Shown here: piece by piece, positions 1 through 8,544 of the stretch
How positions within the stretch are numbered: the first letter of the stretch is position 1
How the letters are laid out: each line of letters starts with the position of its first letter
Source: Pseudomonas urmiensis
GTDB lineage: Bacteria > Pseudomonadota > Gammaproteobacteria > Pseudomonadales > Pseudomonadaceae
Length of the DNA stretch: 64,000 bases
Direction of reading: 5' to 3'
Assembly: GCF_014268815.2 (NCBI RefSeq)
Contig: NZ_JABWRE020000002.1
Coordinates: 124,001-188,000, forward strand
Notes under the pieces: generated by a model
Seen by the model: only the letters and a program-made list of their open reading frames with translations
Told to the model about the DNA's origin: nothing
The model's database searches: none
Translations under genes and position numbers: made by a program

Positions 1-627
1 CTCGATGGTCTCGCCATTGGACAGGCGCTGGGCCACCTCGACCACGGCGCGCTCGGCGTTACCGAACAGCAGGATATCGGCGCAGGCATCGATCAGGATC
101 GAGTGGCGCACCTTGTCCTGCCAGTAGTCGTAGTGAGCGATACGCCGCAGCGAGGCCTCGATGCCGCCCAGCACGATCGGCACGTGCTTGTAGGCTTCCT
201 TGCAACGCTGGCTATAGACCAGGCTGGCACGGTCTGGGCGCTTGCCGGCCATGCCGCCGGGGGTGTAGGCGTCGTCGGAGCGAATCTTCTTGTCGGCGGT
301 GTAGCGGTTGATCATCGAGTCCATGTTGCCTGCGGCAACGCCAAAGAACAGGTTTGGCTCGCCGAGCTTCATGAAGTCGTCTTTGGACTGCCAGTTCGGC
401 TGGGCGATGATGCCCACGCGGAAACCCTGGGCTTCGAGCAAACGGCCGATGATCGCCATGCCAAACGACGGATGGTCGACGTAGGCATCACCGGTCACGA
501 TGATGATGTCGCAGGAATCCCAGCCGAGCTGATCCATCTCCTCCCTGCTCATCGGCAGGAAAGGCGCTGGCCCGAAGCATTCGGCCCAGTACTTGGGATA
601 GTCGTAGAGTGGTTTGGCTGCTTGCAT
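1..627 (-). CDS. YgiQ-family radical SAM protein, N-terminal part (runs off window)
   Basis: The first 209 residues of a minus-strand protein that continues past the left edge. It starts with [16 protein letters not shown] and contains the segments [20 protein letters not shown] and [13 protein letters not shown], followed by [14 protein letters not shown]. These are characteristic of the UPF0313/YgiQ family: a B12-binding-like N-terminal region, then a radical SAM core. The cluster-binding CxxxCxxC motif should lie beyond the window, so it cannot be verified. The reaction catalysed by YgiQ is not established. The gene follows dnaB in the same direction, about 200 bp away, and has its own extended -10 upstream. 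I am confident of the family from the N-terminal signature but have no view of the catalytic half. Confidence 0.85.
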   Translation of the reverse strand, partial: MQAAKPLYDYPKYWAECFGPAPFLPMSREEMDQLGWDSCDIIIVTGDAYVDHPSFGMAIIGRLLEAQGFRVGIIAQPNWQSKDDFMKLGEPNLFFGVAAGNMDSMINRYTADKKIRSDDAYTPGGMAGKRPDRASLVYSQRCKEAYKHVPIVLGGIEASLRRIAHYDYWQDKVRHSILIDACADILLFGNAERAVVEVAQRLSNGETIE

Positions 628-670
628 GTCAGTGACCGGTTCTTGGTGTGCAGGGAAATCGCGGGCGCGG

Positions 671-679
671 AATATAGCA
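671..679 (-). promoter_or_regulatory. Candidate extended -10 promoter for the YgiQ-family gene
   Basis: On the minus strand the sequence reads TGCTATATT, a TGn-extended -10 box, about 45 bp before the start codon. No good -35 is present at the right distance. A 6-bp inverted repeat (TCCGAC/GTCGGA) sits just upstream at 695-713, where it could be an operator. Confidence 0.4.
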
Positions 680-796
680 CAAATTTTGATCAAGTCCGAC
701 GATAATGGTCGGATTCATGATATGCCGTGCAATACCTGGCCATCCCCTCAGGGACCCGCGAGCGCAGCCTGACTTCCAGCATCGCCCTGGCCGGTG

Positions 797-822
797 ATCC
801 CGCTTCCACAAGGGGACGGGAT
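797..822 (-). terminator. Weak hairpin just downstream of dnaB
   Basis: Minus-strand ATCCCG and CGGGAT pair across 797-822, only a few bases after the dnaB stop. There is no U-tract, so this could be an RNA 3' end or simply a hairpin. Confidence 0.3.
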
Positions 823-826
823 ACGA

Positions 827-2224
827 TTACTCGTCGTCGTCGAAGTTGTACATGCCCGGCGCGAGGTTCTCGAAGCGGGTGTATTTGCCGATGAACGCCA
901 GACGAATGAAGCCAATAGGGCCGTTCCGCTGCTTACCGATGATGATCTCGGCAACGCCCTTGTGCTCGGTCTCGGGGTGATATACCTCATCCCGGTAAAC
1001 GAACATGATCACGTCGGCGTCCTGCTCGATTGCACCGGACTCACGCAAGTCGGAGTTGACCGGACGCTTGTTCGGCCGCTGCTCAAGAGAGCGGTTGAGC
1101 TGGGACAGGGCGATCACCGGGCAGTTGAACTCTTTGGCCAGGGCCTTGAGCGATCGGGAAATCTCGGAGATTTCGTTGGTCCGGTTATCACCGGCCGAGC
1201 CTGGGATCTGCATCAGCTGCAGGTAGTCGACCATGATCATGGCGATCTCGCCATGCTCACGGGCCAGACGCCGGGTCCGCGCACGCATCTCCGAAGGGCT
1301 GATGCCGGCGGTGTCGTCGATGAACAGCTTGCGATCGTTGAGCAAGTTGACCGCCGACGTCAGGCGCGGCCAGTCGTCATCGTCCAGTTGACCGGAACGG
1401 ACCTTGGTCTGGTCGATCCGGCCAAGCGAGGAGAGCATCCGCATGATCAGCGATTCGCCTGGCATCTCGAGGGAGAACACCAGCACCGCCTTGTCGCTGC
1501 GCAGCACTGCGTTCTCGACCAGGTTCATGGCGAAGGTGGTCTTACCCATCGACGGACGGCCGGCGACGATGATCAAGTCAGCCGCTTGCAGGCCGCTGGT
1601 TTTCTCGTCCAGGTCGGTATAGCCGGTGGAGATACCGGTGATGTCGCTGTCGGAGTTGAACAGCGTGTCGATGCGGTCGATGGCCTTGGTCAACAGCTCG
1701 TTGACGCCCACCGGGCCGCCGGTCTTGGGCCGCGCCTCGGCGATCTGGAAAATCTGCCGTTCGGCATCGTCGAGGATTTCCTCGGCATTGCGCCCCTGCG
1801 GATTGAAGGCGTTGTCAGCGATATCGGTGCTGATGCTGATCAGCTGGCGCAGCGTGGCGCGCTCGCGGATGATCGCCGCATACGCCTTGATGTTGGCGAC
1901 CGACGGGGTGTTCTTGGCCAGCTCGGCCAGGTAGGCCAAGCCGCCGACCTGGCTGGACACGCCTTCCTTGTCCAGCTGCTCGTGCAGGGTGACCACGTCG
2001 AACGGCTGGTTGAGGTCGACCAGCTTGTGGATGGCGCGGAAGATCAGGCGGTGGTCATGCCGATAGAAGTCACCGTCCGAAACTTGGTCCAGTACCTTTT
2101 CCCAGGCGTTGTTGTCCAGCATCAGACCACCGATCACAGCCTGTTCGGCTTCGATGGAATGCGGCGGCACCTTCAGGGCTGCGGTCTGCAGGTCGAGTTG
2201 TTCGGGGTTGGTGATCTCGTTCAT
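827..2224 (-). CDS. dnaB: Replicative DNA helicase DnaB
   Basis: The hexameric helicase that unwinds DNA ahead of the replisome. It is 465 aa, normal for Pseudomonas. An N-terminal helicase-loader/primase-binding domain (about residues 20-120) is followed by a RecA-like domain with Walker A GRPSMGKTT near residues 222-230, Walker B MIMVDYLQLM and the ALSQLNRSLE motif. There is no intein. The start was set at the ATG at 2222-2224 (MNEITNPEQLD) because the longer frame opens with a GTG inside a terminator hairpin and adds an unconserved leader. No good Shine-Dalgarno precedes this ATG. It is the last gene of the rpsF-rpsR-DUF2232-rplI-dnaB series, but a strong terminator separates it from rplI. 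Confidence 0.98.
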   Translation of the reverse strand: MNEITNPEQLDLQTAALKVPPHSIEAEQAVIGGLMLDNNAWEKVLDQVSDGDFYRHDHRLIFRAIHKLVDLNQPFDVVTLHEQLDKEGVSSQVGGLAYLAELAKNTPSVANIKAYAAIIRERATLRQLISISTDIADNAFNPQGRNAEEILDDAERQIFQIAEARPKTGGPVGVNELLTKAIDRIDTLFNSDSDITGISTGYTDLDEKTSGLQAADLIIVAGRPSMGKTTFAMNLVENAVLRSDKAVLVFSLEMPGESLIMRMLSSLGRIDQTKVRSGQLDDDDWPRLTSAVNLLNDRKLFIDDTAGISPSEMRARTRRLAREHGEIAMIMVDYLQLMQIPGSAGDNRTNEISEISRSLKALAKEFNCPVIALSQLNRSLEQRPNKRPVNSDLRESGAIEQDADVIMFVYRDEVYHPETEHKGVAEIIIGKQRNGPIGFIRLAFIGKYTRFENLAPGMYNFDDDE

Positions 2225-2251
2225 GGCCACGAAAGAATTCTGGGTGAGGAG

Positions 2252-2291
2252 AAAAACAAAGGGCACGGTCTGCGAAGGCAGAGCCGTGCCC
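2252..2291 (-). terminator. Strong intercistronic terminator between rplI and dnaB
   Basis: On the minus strand GGGCACGG pairs with CCGTGCCC, and TCTGC with GCAGA, around a CTTC loop (2261-2291). A TTTGTTTTT tract follows directly (2252-2260). The structure lies 46 bp after the rplI stop and 28 bp before the dnaB start. It should attenuate dnaB relative to the ribosomal genes. Confidence 0.8.
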
Positions 2292-2336
2292 GATGTTAAC
2301 CGGCTAGCTCACGAGGAGCCAGCCAGTTGCTACAGC

Positions 2337-2783
2337 TTAGGCTGCAACGACGACCACGCGTACGGTGGCTTCAACGTCGCTGTGCAGGTGCACGGCTACG
2401 TCGTATTCGCCAACGTGACGGATGGTGCCGTTCGGCAGACGAACTTCAGCTTTAGCCACTTCAACGCCGGAGGCGGTCAGGGCGTCAGCGATGTCGTGGG
2501 TGCCGATCGAACCGAACAGCTTGCCTTCATCGCCAGCGGTGGCGGTGATGGTGACTTCCAGCTCTGCCAGTTGGGCAGCGCGGCTTTCAGCCGAAGCTTT
2601 CTTGTCAGCAGCAGCCTTTTCCAGCTCGGCGCGACGTTCTTCGAACGCAGCCAGGTTGGCGGCGTTGGCAACGGTGGCCTTGCCGAATGGCAGCAGGAAG
2701 TTACGGCCGTAACCGGCTTTAACTTTAACTTTGTCGCCCAGGTTGCCCAGGTTGGCGACTTTTTCCAGCAGGATCAGTTCCAT
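2337..2783 (-). CDS. rplI: 50S ribosomal protein L9
   Basis: L9 binds 23S rRNA and projects from the L1 stalk base of the large subunit. It is 148 aa, the usual length. The N-terminal RNA-binding domain begins [22 protein letters not shown] and carries the L9 signature G-x2-[GN]-x4-V-x2-GY-x-RN-[FY]-L-x-P, seen as [14 protein letters not shown] long connecting helix and a C-terminal domain with the conserved [16 protein letters not shown] segment follow. It lies 20 bp after the DUF2232 gene in the ribosomal operon. Confidence 0.98.
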   Translation of the reverse strand: MELILLEKVANLGNLGDKVKVKAGYGRNFLLPFGKATVANAANLAAFEERRAELEKAAADKKASAESRAAQLAELEVTITATAGDEGKLFGSIGTHDIADALTASGVEVAKAEVRLPNGTIRHVGEYDVAVHLHSDVEATVRVVVVAA

Positions 2784-2803
2784 TTGGTAAAACCTCTTAA
2801 CTT

Positions 2804-3694
2804 TTAACCTTCACCGTTCGCGGAATCATCACCCTGAGGTGACTTGCGACCGCGAAAATCAATCAGGCTATCGACAATGGCCAAAACCACGAGCAACGGA
2901 TAAGTCAGTTGCATGAACAGGACCAGCGTCACGTACAACCCGACCAGCCAAAACTTGGCCAGACGTTTCTGCGCCACCAACCCATGCAGCAGGGCAAGCC
3001 CGGCAAACATGAGCGGCACGCTGCACAGCGGCGTGAGCAATGCCAAGGCAGAACCGAGGTTCGGCCCGAACAGCATGCACCCCAACAGCACCAGCGCCGG
3101 CACCAGGGGAATTCGCACCGCTTGAAACTCGCGGCCAAAACCTCCCGGGTTGTACAACGCGGCCTGCCAGTAGCGACCCAACATCAGGGCCAACACACTG
3201 ACAACCTGCAGCCCAGCCGCCATCAGGCCGTTAAGCACCGGTACGATGAGCTTCCCAAGTTGCGCCTGCTCCTCCACCGATAACTGCTGGTAGAGACCGT
3301 CGAGCATCTGCGGCAGGGCTTTTTCAAGCGCTCGCGCCAGAGCTTCAATCGGTTCACGGAACGCTGAACCCAGAATGACACCGTACAACAGGCCCAAGGC
3401 GATGCTGGATAACAGCACCCGGTTCCAGGAATGCCCAGCGCGCAACAGCGCAGCCAGCCCCAGCGTCCCCAGCAGCACCATCAAGGTGCGCGGCTCGCCG
3501 AAGACCCACCAGGCCAACGCCGGCAAAATGCCCCAGACGATGACCGAGGAAGCGTCCTTGAAACCGCGCCGCAGGAACACCAGGCTCCCAGCGGCGGCAC
3601 ACAACCAGAACAACAGCGGCAATGCCGCACTACCGGCCACCACTACAGTGGCCTGCACGCGACCGCGCATGATGAAATCAGCTAACGCTCGCAT
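2804..3694 (-). CDS. DUF2232 (YybS-like) multi-pass membrane protein
   Basis: A very hydrophobic 296-aa inner-membrane protein with about eight predicted transmembrane segments and no recognisable catalytic motif. The N-terminus ([14 protein letters not shown]) and the position between rpsR and rplI match the YybS/DUF2232 protein that Pseudomonas species keep here. It is in the same direction and tightly packed with both neighbours (33 bp from rpsR, 20 bp to rplI), so it is co-transcribed with ribosomal protein genes. The function is unknown; association with translation or the cell surface would be guesswork. Confidence 0.85.
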   Translation of the reverse strand: MRALADFIMRGRVQATVVVAGSAALPLLFWLCAAAGSLVFLRRGFKDASSVIVWGILPALAWWVFGEPRTLMVLLGTLGLAALLRAGHSWNRVLLSSIALGLLYGVILGSAFREPIEALARALEKALPQMLDGLYQQLSVEEQAQLGKLIVPVLNGLMAAGLQVVSVLALMLGRYWQAALYNPGGFGREFQAVRIPLVPALVLLGCMLFGPNLGSALALLTPLCSVPLMFAGLALLHGLVAQKRLAKFWLVGLYVTLVLFMQLTYPLLVVLAIVDSLIDFRGRKSPQGDDSANGEG

Positions 3695-3727
3695 GCTTAT
3701 CCCTTGCTACTTGTCGAAAACCCGGTC

Positions 3728-3958
3728 TCAGCGGCCGTGGCTGTCGGTGTAGGGCAGCAGGGCCAGGAAGCGGGCGCGCTTGATAGCGGTAGCCAGCTGA
3801 CGCTGATAACGAGCTTTGGTACCGGTGATACGGCTTGGAACGATCTTGCCGGTTTCGGATACGTAAGCTTTCAGGGTGTTGAGATCTTTGAAGTCGATCT
3901 CTTTCACGTCTTCAGCAGTGAAGCGGCAGAATTTACGACGACGGAAGAAACGTGCCAT
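3728..3958 (-). CDS. rpsR: 30S ribosomal protein S18
   Basis: A small basic protein of 76 aa ([16 protein letters not shown]) that binds 16S rRNA on the platform as a heterodimer with S6. The central [18 protein letters not shown] segment is the S18 signature. It is directly downstream of rpsF with a 28-bp gap, the usual arrangement that makes equimolar S6 and S18. In many bacteria the S6:S18 complex binds the rpsF leader and represses its own synthesis. Confidence 0.98.
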   Translation of the reverse strand: MARFFRRRKFCRFTAEDVKEIDFKDLNTLKAYVSETGKIVPSRITGTKARYQRQLATAIKRARFLALLPYTDSHGR

Positions 3959-3986
3959 GTAATAGGCTCCTCAAAAGGTCCGTGGA

Positions 3987-4412
3987 TTACTCGTCAGCGT
4001 TATCGCTGTTGTCGCTGTCATTGCTGTCGTCGCCTTCGGCGCCATCAGCAGATTCAGGACGTTCACGACGCTCACGGCGCTCGCTGCGGTTCTCTTCGGC
4101 CTTGAGCATCTCGGACGGGCCAGTAACGGCTTCGTCACGACGGATGACCAGGTTACGGATCACGGCATCGTTGTAGCGGAAGTTGTCTTCCAGCTCGGCC
4201 AGGGCCTTGCCGGTGCACTCAACGTTCAGCATCACGTAGTGAGCCTTGTGAACATTGTTGATTGCGTAGGCCAGTTGACGACGGCCCCAGTCTTCCAGGC
4301 GGTGGATCTTGCCACCATCTTCTTCGATCAGCTTGGTGTAACGCTCAACCATGCCGCCGACTTGCTCGCTCTGATCCGGGTGGACCAGGAAGATGATTTC
4401 GTAATGACGCAT
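3987..4412 (-). CDS. rpsF: 30S ribosomal protein S6
   Basis: The S6 ferredoxin-like fold begins [18 protein letters not shown] and includes the signature [16 protein letters not shown]. The 141-aa protein ends in a long acidic, Ser/Asp/Asn-rich tail ([16 protein letters not shown]), typical of Pseudomonas S6. In E. coli such a tail receives extra glutamates from RimK, and the same is plausible here. It is the first gene of the operon. A GTAAGGAG Shine-Dalgarno and the leader described separately precede it. Confidence 0.98.
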   Translation of the reverse strand: MRHYEIIFLVHPDQSEQVGGMVERYTKLIEEDGGKIHRLEDWGRRQLAYAINNVHKAHYVMLNVECTGKALAELEDNFRYNDAVIRNLVIRRDEAVTGPSEMLKAEENRSERRERRERPESADGAEGDDSNDSDNSDNADE

Positions 4413-4445
4413 GAATGCTCCTTACGGGTTAGTAGTCTGCCAGCG
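4413..4445 (-). promoter_or_regulatory. Candidate S6:S18 autoregulatory leader of rpsF
   Basis: The minus-strand sequence just before the rpsF start reads ACTACTAACCCGTAAGGAG. It holds a CCG triplet next to the Shine-Dalgarno, as expected of the S6:S18-binding leader motif known from many bacteria. I cannot confirm the secondary structure by eye. Confidence 0.3.
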
Positions 4446-4533
4446 AATCTGGTCAGACAAGGAGTGAATGACACTGTATGTCTTGCCGTGGACAGTAGGC
4501 ACATGCGCGCCTGCCTGCTGGGCAAGGGGCGCA

Positions 4534-4562
4534 ATTGTAGAGAAGGCCGGACGCACAAGCAA
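4534..4562 (-). promoter_or_regulatory. Sigma-70 promoter of the rpsF operon
   Basis: On the minus strand the -35 TTGCTT (4557-4562) and -10 TACAAT (4534-4539) are separated by exactly 17 bp and followed by a GC-rich discriminator. The transcript would start about 115 bp before rpsF, leaving room for a regulatory leader. Confidence 0.65.
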
Positions 4563-4617
4563 GGTAATTGGCGATTATTTGAACAACCGCAAACATACCC
4601 AAGTGCCATCAACCACT

Positions 4618-4637
4618 GGGGCGCGCATGCGCGCCCC
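4618..4637. terminator. 20-bp perfect palindrome after rlmB
   Basis: GGGGCGCGC-AT-GCGCGCCCC is a perfect palindrome 8 bp past the rlmB stop. It would form a very stable hairpin in RNA from either strand. No U-tract follows, so it may protect the 3' end rather than act as an intrinsic terminator. Confidence 0.4.
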
Positions 4638-4644
4638 CTCTCGA

Positions 4645-5391
4645 TCAGCGCTTGATCTGGCGCTGGCGCACGGCCTCGAACAGGCAAACGCCTGTCGCGA
4701 CAGAAACGTTCAGGCTGCTGACACTGCCGCTCATCGGCAGCTTCACCAGAAAATCGCAATGGTCGCGGGTCAGCCGGCGCATGCCTTTGCCTTCAGCGCC
4801 CATGATCATCACCAGCGGACCGGTCAGGTCCTGCTGATAGATCTCCTGCTCAGCCTCCCCCGCCGTGCCAACTACCCACAGGCCACGCTTCTGCAGTTTT
4901 TCCAGGGTGCGCGCCAGGTTGGTCACAGCCACCAGCGGAATCACCTCGGCGGCGCCGCAGGCCACTTTACGCACGACCGGGGTCAAGGTCGCCGACTTGT
5001 CCTTGGGCACCACAACCGCCGTAGCGCCGGCAGCATCGGCAGTACGCAGGCAGGCGCCAAGGTTGTGCGGATCGGTGACGCCGTCGAGCACCAGAATCAG
5101 CGGCGGCGTCTCGGTACGCTCTAGCAACTCTTCGAGCATCAGCTCGCCCCACACCTGGCTCGGGCTCACCTCGGCAACCACACCTTGGTGCACGCCATCG
5201 ACCCAGGTGTCCATCTCGCGGCGCTCGGCCTGGCCAACCGGCACGCGGTTTTCTGCAGCCAGGGCGAGCAGCGCTTGAACGCGCGGCTCGCTACGGCCTT
5301 CGGACAGCCAGATCTGCTTGACCCGCTTGGGGTGGTGCTGCAACAGCGCCTGCACGGCATGAACGCCGTAGATTTTTTCCAGCTGACTCAT
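4645..5391 (-). CDS. rlmB: 23S rRNA (guanosine(2251)-2'-O)-methyltransferase RlmB
   Basis: A 248-aa SPOUT-class methyltransferase that uses S-adenosylmethionine to methylate G2251 in the peptidyl-transferase P-loop of 23S rRNA. An N-terminal L30e-like substrate-binding domain (IYGVHAVQALLQHHPKRV) is followed by the knotted catalytic domain with motifs DPHNLGACLRTADAAG, IMGAEGKGMRRL and LPMSGSVSSLNVSVATGV. It overlaps the end of rnr by four bases (ATGA), indicating translational coupling with RNase R. This pairing is conserved in gamma-proteobacteria. Confidence 0.97.
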   Translation of the reverse strand: MSQLEKIYGVHAVQALLQHHPKRVKQIWLSEGRSEPRVQALLALAAENRVPVGQAERREMDTWVDGVHQGVVAEVSPSQVWGELMLEELLERTETPPLILVLDGVTDPHNLGACLRTADAAGATAVVVPKDKSATLTPVVRKVACGAAEVIPLVAVTNLARTLEKLQKRGLWVVGTAGEAEQEIYQQDLTGPLVMIMGAEGKGMRRLTRDHCDFLVKLPMSGSVSSLNVSVATGVCLFEAVRQRQIKR

Positions 5392-7985
5392 GACTTGCTC
5401 TTGCTCTTACGTGGCGCGCCCGATTTTGGCGGCCCCTTGCGGTGCTTGGTGGGCTTGCCGGAGGCCGACTTGCCGCCCTTGTCCGACTTGCTCGAGGACG
5501 GGGCGTTGCGCGCCTCGCCCATCAGCGCCTTCTTCATCTCGCGACTCTTGCGCACCTCGGCGTTGCGCTGCACCGCGTCCTTGGGGAAATAGGCATCAGC
5601 GGCTTCGCTCTTGCGACGACGTGGCGCCGGATCGATTTTCGCTTCGACCTTGGCCTCACGCTGCTCGCCCGGCTTGGCCTTGCTGGCAGGCGCTGCGCCA
5701 TCAGCAGCAGCACGCTTGCGGCCAACGGCTGCACTGGCGCTTGCCTGAGAGACTTCGAAATCGATCTTGCGCTCGTCGAGGTCGACGCGCATGACCTTGA
5801 CCTCGATGGTGTCGCCCAGGCGGAAGCTGCGACCGCTGCGCTCACCCGACAGGCGGTGATGCACCGCATCGAAGTGGTAGTAGTCGCCTGGCAGGGCACT
5901 GACGTGCACCAGGCCTTCGACGTAGATATCAGTCAGCTCGACGAACAGGCCAAAGCCGGTAACGGCAGTGATCACGCCCGGGAAGATCTCGCCCACGCGG
6001 TCTTTCATGTACTCGCACTTGAGCCAGTTGACCACGTCGCGAGTGGCCTCGTCGGCACGGCGCTCGGTCATCGAGCACTGCTCGCCCATCTGTTCCAGGG
6101 TCGGCTCGTCGTACGGGTAGATGCGCGCCTTGGGGATGCTCATCGCACCGGCACGCTTGACGTGCGGGGTATCGACCTTGGAACGGATCACGCTGCGAAT
6201 GGCGCGGTGCACCAGCAGGTCGGGGTAACGACGGATCGGCGAGGTGAAGTGGGTATACGCCTCGTAGTTCAGGCCGAAGTGGCCGTTGTTCTCGGTGCTG
6301 TACACCGCCTGGCTCAGCGAGCGCAGCATGACGGTCTGGATCAGGTGGAAATCCGGCCGGCCGGCGATGCTCGCCAGCAGCGCCTGATAGTCCTTCGGCG
6401 AAGGCTCTTTGCCCTTGTGCAGGGACAGGCCAAGCTCACCGAGGAAGGCGCGCAGTTTTTCCAGACGCTCCGGTGGCGGACCATCGTGCACGCGGTACAG
6501 CGAAGGCACGCCATGCTTTTGCAGGAATTCGGCGGTGGCAACGTTGGCCGCCAGCATGCATTCCTCGATCAGCTTGTGGGCTTCGTTACGCACGGTCGGA
6601 CGAATTTCGTCGATCTTGCGGTTATCACCGAAGATGATCCGGGTTTCCTGGGTCTCGAAGTCGATCGCGCCACGGGTATGGCGCGCCGCCAGCAATGCCT
6701 TGTACAGGGCATACAGGTGCTTCAGATCCGGGACAACCTCTTTGTATTCCTCGCGCAGAGCCTTGCCTTCGCGGGTACGGGCGTGCTCGAGCATGCTGCT
6801 GACCTTGTTGTAGGTCAGGCGCGCGTGCGAGTGGATCACCGCTTCGTAGAACTGGTAGTCGACCATCTGGCCAGACTTGTTGATGGTCATTTCACAGACC
6901 ATCGCCAGGCGATCGACGTGCGGGTTCAGCGAGCACAGGCCGTTGGACAGCTCTTCAGGAAGCATCGGCACTACCCGCTCAGGGAAGTACACCGAATTAC
7001 CGCGCTGCTGCGCTTCGATGTCCAGGGCCGAGCCCAGGCGTACGTAGCTGGAAACGTCAGCGATCGCGACATACAGGCGCCAGCCGCCGGAGAACAGGCG
7101 CAGCTTGCCCTGTGGCTCGCAGTAGACCGCGTCGTCGAAGTCGCGGGCATCTTCGCCGTCGATGGTGACGAACGGCAGATGGCGCAGGTCGATGCGCTTC
7201 TCTTTGTCCTTCTCTTCGACTTCGGAGCGGAACTTGCGCGCTTCCTTGATCACCTCTTGCGGCCAGACATGCGGGATGTCGTAGCTGCGCAGGGCAACGT
7301 CGATTTCCATCCCTGGAGCCATGTAGTTGCCGATAACCTCGACCACATCACCTTGCGCCTGGAAGCGCGGGGTGGGCCAGTGGGTAATCTTGATTTCGAC
7401 GAACTGACCGATCTTGGCGCCGCCGTTACGCCCGGCAGTCACCAGCACTTCCTGCTGGATCTTCGGGTTATCCGGGGTCACGTAGCCGATGCCGCCTTCT
7501 TCGAAGTAACGGCCGACCACGCTTTCGTGGGCGCGGGAGATGATTTCGACCAGCACGCCTTCACGGCGGCCACGGCGGTCGGTACCGGAGACACGGGCAA
7601 GGCCACGGTCACCGTCGAACGCCAGGCGCATCTGCGACGGGCTGAGGAACAGATCGTCACTGCCATCGTCAGGGATGAGGAAGCCGAAACCATCGCGGTG
7701 GCCAGAGATGCGTCCGCAGATCAGGTCCAGCTTGTCTACCGGGGCATAGGTGCCGCGCCGGGTATAGATCAGCTGACCGTCACGCTCCATGGCACGCAGA
7801 CGGCGGCGCAGGGCTTCGATCTGGTCTTCCTCGTGCAGACCGAATTCCGCCGCCAACTGCTCTCGCGCAGCCGGTTCGCCGCGGTCGGCAAGGTGTTGCA
7901 GGATCAGCTCACGGCTGGGAATAGGATTCTCGTATTTATCCGCTTCGCGGGCGGCCTCGGGATCGAGGGATTGCCAATCGGCCAT
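5388..7985 (-). CDS. rnr: Ribonuclease R
   Basis: A processive 3'-5' exoribonuclease that degrades structured RNA. Order in the 865-aa protein: an N-terminal winged-helix region, cold-shock-like RNA-binding domains, the RNB catalytic domain with the acidic metal-binding cluster FVTIDGEDARDFDDAVYC, an S1 domain (FPGVITAVTGFGLFVELTDI), and a strongly basic Lys/Arg/Ala/Ser tail of about 110 residues ending KSKSKS. The tail is low in complexity and longer than in E. coli; such tails help unwind duplexes. It is the first gene of the rnr-rlmB pair. The ATG at 7983-7985 gives the conserved MADWQSLDPEAARE start. Confidence 0.97.
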   Translation of the reverse strand: MADWQSLDPEAAREADKYENPIPSRELILQHLADRGEPAAREQLAAEFGLHEEDQIEALRRRLRAMERDGQLIYTRRGTYAPVDKLDLICGRISGHRDGFGFLIPDDGSDDLFLSPSQMRLAFDGDRGLARVSGTDRRGRREGVLVEIISRAHESVVGRYFEEGGIGYVTPDNPKIQQEVLVTAGRNGGAKIGQFVEIKITHWPTPRFQAQGDVVEVIGNYMAPGMEIDVALRSYDIPHVWPQEVIKEARKFRSEVEEKDKEKRIDLRHLPFVTIDGEDARDFDDAVYCEPQGKLRLFSGGWRLYVAIADVSSYVRLGSALDIEAQQRGNSVYFPERVVPMLPEELSNGLCSLNPHVDRLAMVCEMTINKSGQMVDYQFYEAVIHSHARLTYNKVSSMLEHARTREGKALREEYKEVVPDLKHLYALYKALLAARHTRGAIDFETQETRIIFGDNRKIDEIRPTVRNEAHKLIEECMLAANVATAEFLQKHGVPSLYRVHDGPPPERLEKLRAFLGELGLSLHKGKEPSPKDYQALLASIAGRPDFHLIQTVMLRSLSQAVYSTENNGHFGLNYEAYTHFTSPIRRYPDLLVHRAIRSVIRSKVDTPHVKRAGAMSIPKARIYPYDEPTLEQMGEQCSMTERRADEATRDVVNWLKCEYMKDRVGEIFPGVITAVTGFGLFVELTDIYVEGLVHVSALPGDYYHFDAVHHRLSGERSGRSFRLGDTIEVKVMRVDLDERKIDFEVSQASASAAVGRKRAAADGAAPASKAKPGEQREAKVEAKIDPAPRRRKSEAADAYFPKDAVQRNAEVRKSREMKKALMGEARNAPSSSKSDKGGKSASGKPTKHRKGPPKSGAPRKSKSKS

Positions 7986-8148
7986 CAGAAGGGGTTCACC
8001 TTGGGGTATATAGAGTAGAAGTTTGGCATAGGCGTATTGAAACCGGAAATGTCGGCCTTGGACAGCCCCCGTCTGAGGGTCTTGTGCGCTGGGTAAGGCC
8101 TATGGAATCAACAAGTTGAATTTTTTGAATTTTTTTTGATTCGGGGGG

Positions 8149-8177
8149 TTTACAGCCTCATAGGGCGTCCGTATAGT
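8149..8177 (+). promoter_or_regulatory. Strong promoter of the tRNA-Leu pair
   Basis: TTTACA (8149-8154) and TATAGT (8172-8177) are spaced by exactly 17 bp. An A/T-rich stretch resembling an UP element lies immediately upstream (8111-8140), and a GCGC discriminator follows the -10. That architecture is typical of stable-RNA promoters under growth-rate and stringent control. Confidence 0.75.
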
Positions 8178-8256
8178 GCGCACCACAACGACGGACACCC
8201 GACGTTGTAGTTGAGATGAACGATGTTGTAAAGCATCATGTGATTTCAACGAGTGT

Positions 8257-8343
8257 GCCCAGGTGGCGGAATTGGTAGACGCGCTGGTTTCAGGTATCAG
8301 TGACCGCAAGGTCGTGGAAGTTCGAGTCTTCTCCTGGGCACCA
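8257..8343 (+). tRNA. tRNA-Leu(CAG), copy 1
   Basis: An 87-nt class II tRNA with an encoded CCA end. The acceptor stem GCCCAGG/CCTGGGC and the anticodon stem CTGGT/ATCAG enclose the loop TTCAGGT, giving anticodon CAG. The variable-arm stem is GACC/GGTC, and the T-arm carries TTCGAGT. It decodes CTG, the dominant leucine codon in this GC-rich genome. Confidence 0.97.
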
Positions 8344-8423
8344 AATATTTCGAGTGATAGATAACAGGCTTATCTGTCAGTCAGCAAGAGATTCATCGCA
8401 GTACGCTGTAGATGTAAAGATTT

Positions 8424-8510
8424 GCCCAGGTGGCGGAATTGGTAGACGCGCTGGTTTCAGGTATCAGTGATCGCAAGATCGTGGAAGTTCGAGTCTTCTC
8501 CTGGGCACCA
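8424..8510 (+). tRNA. tRNA-Leu(CAG), copy 2
   Basis: An 87-nt second copy with an encoded CCA. It differs from copy 1 only in the variable arm, where the stem is GATC/GATC instead of GACC/GGTC. The two changes keep the stem paired. It is 80 bp after copy 1 in the same transcript and is followed immediately by an intrinsic terminator. Confidence 0.97.
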
Positions 8511-8513
8511 TAT

Positions 8514-8544
8514 AAAAACCCACTAGCTTGCTAGTGGGTTTTTT
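8514..8544 (+). terminator. Rho-independent terminator of the tRNA-Leu operon
   Basis: CCCACTAG (8519-8526), a CTTG loop and CTAGTGGG (8531-8538) are flanked by A and T runs. The T-tract is six bases long (8539-8544). Confidence 0.92.

Noticed and set aside
794..2299. 501-aa open frame antisense to dnaB
   Set aside because: Shadow of dnaB on the opposite strand; composition artefact.
5442..8018. 858-aa open frame antisense to rnr
   Set aside because: It mirrors the codon structure of rnr in GC-rich DNA, has no Shine-Dalgarno and no recognisable domain.
8257..8510. tRNA-Leu duplication as an integrative-element attachment site
   Set aside because: The repeat covers two complete tRNAs 80 bp apart, and no integrase or foreign gene is nearby.
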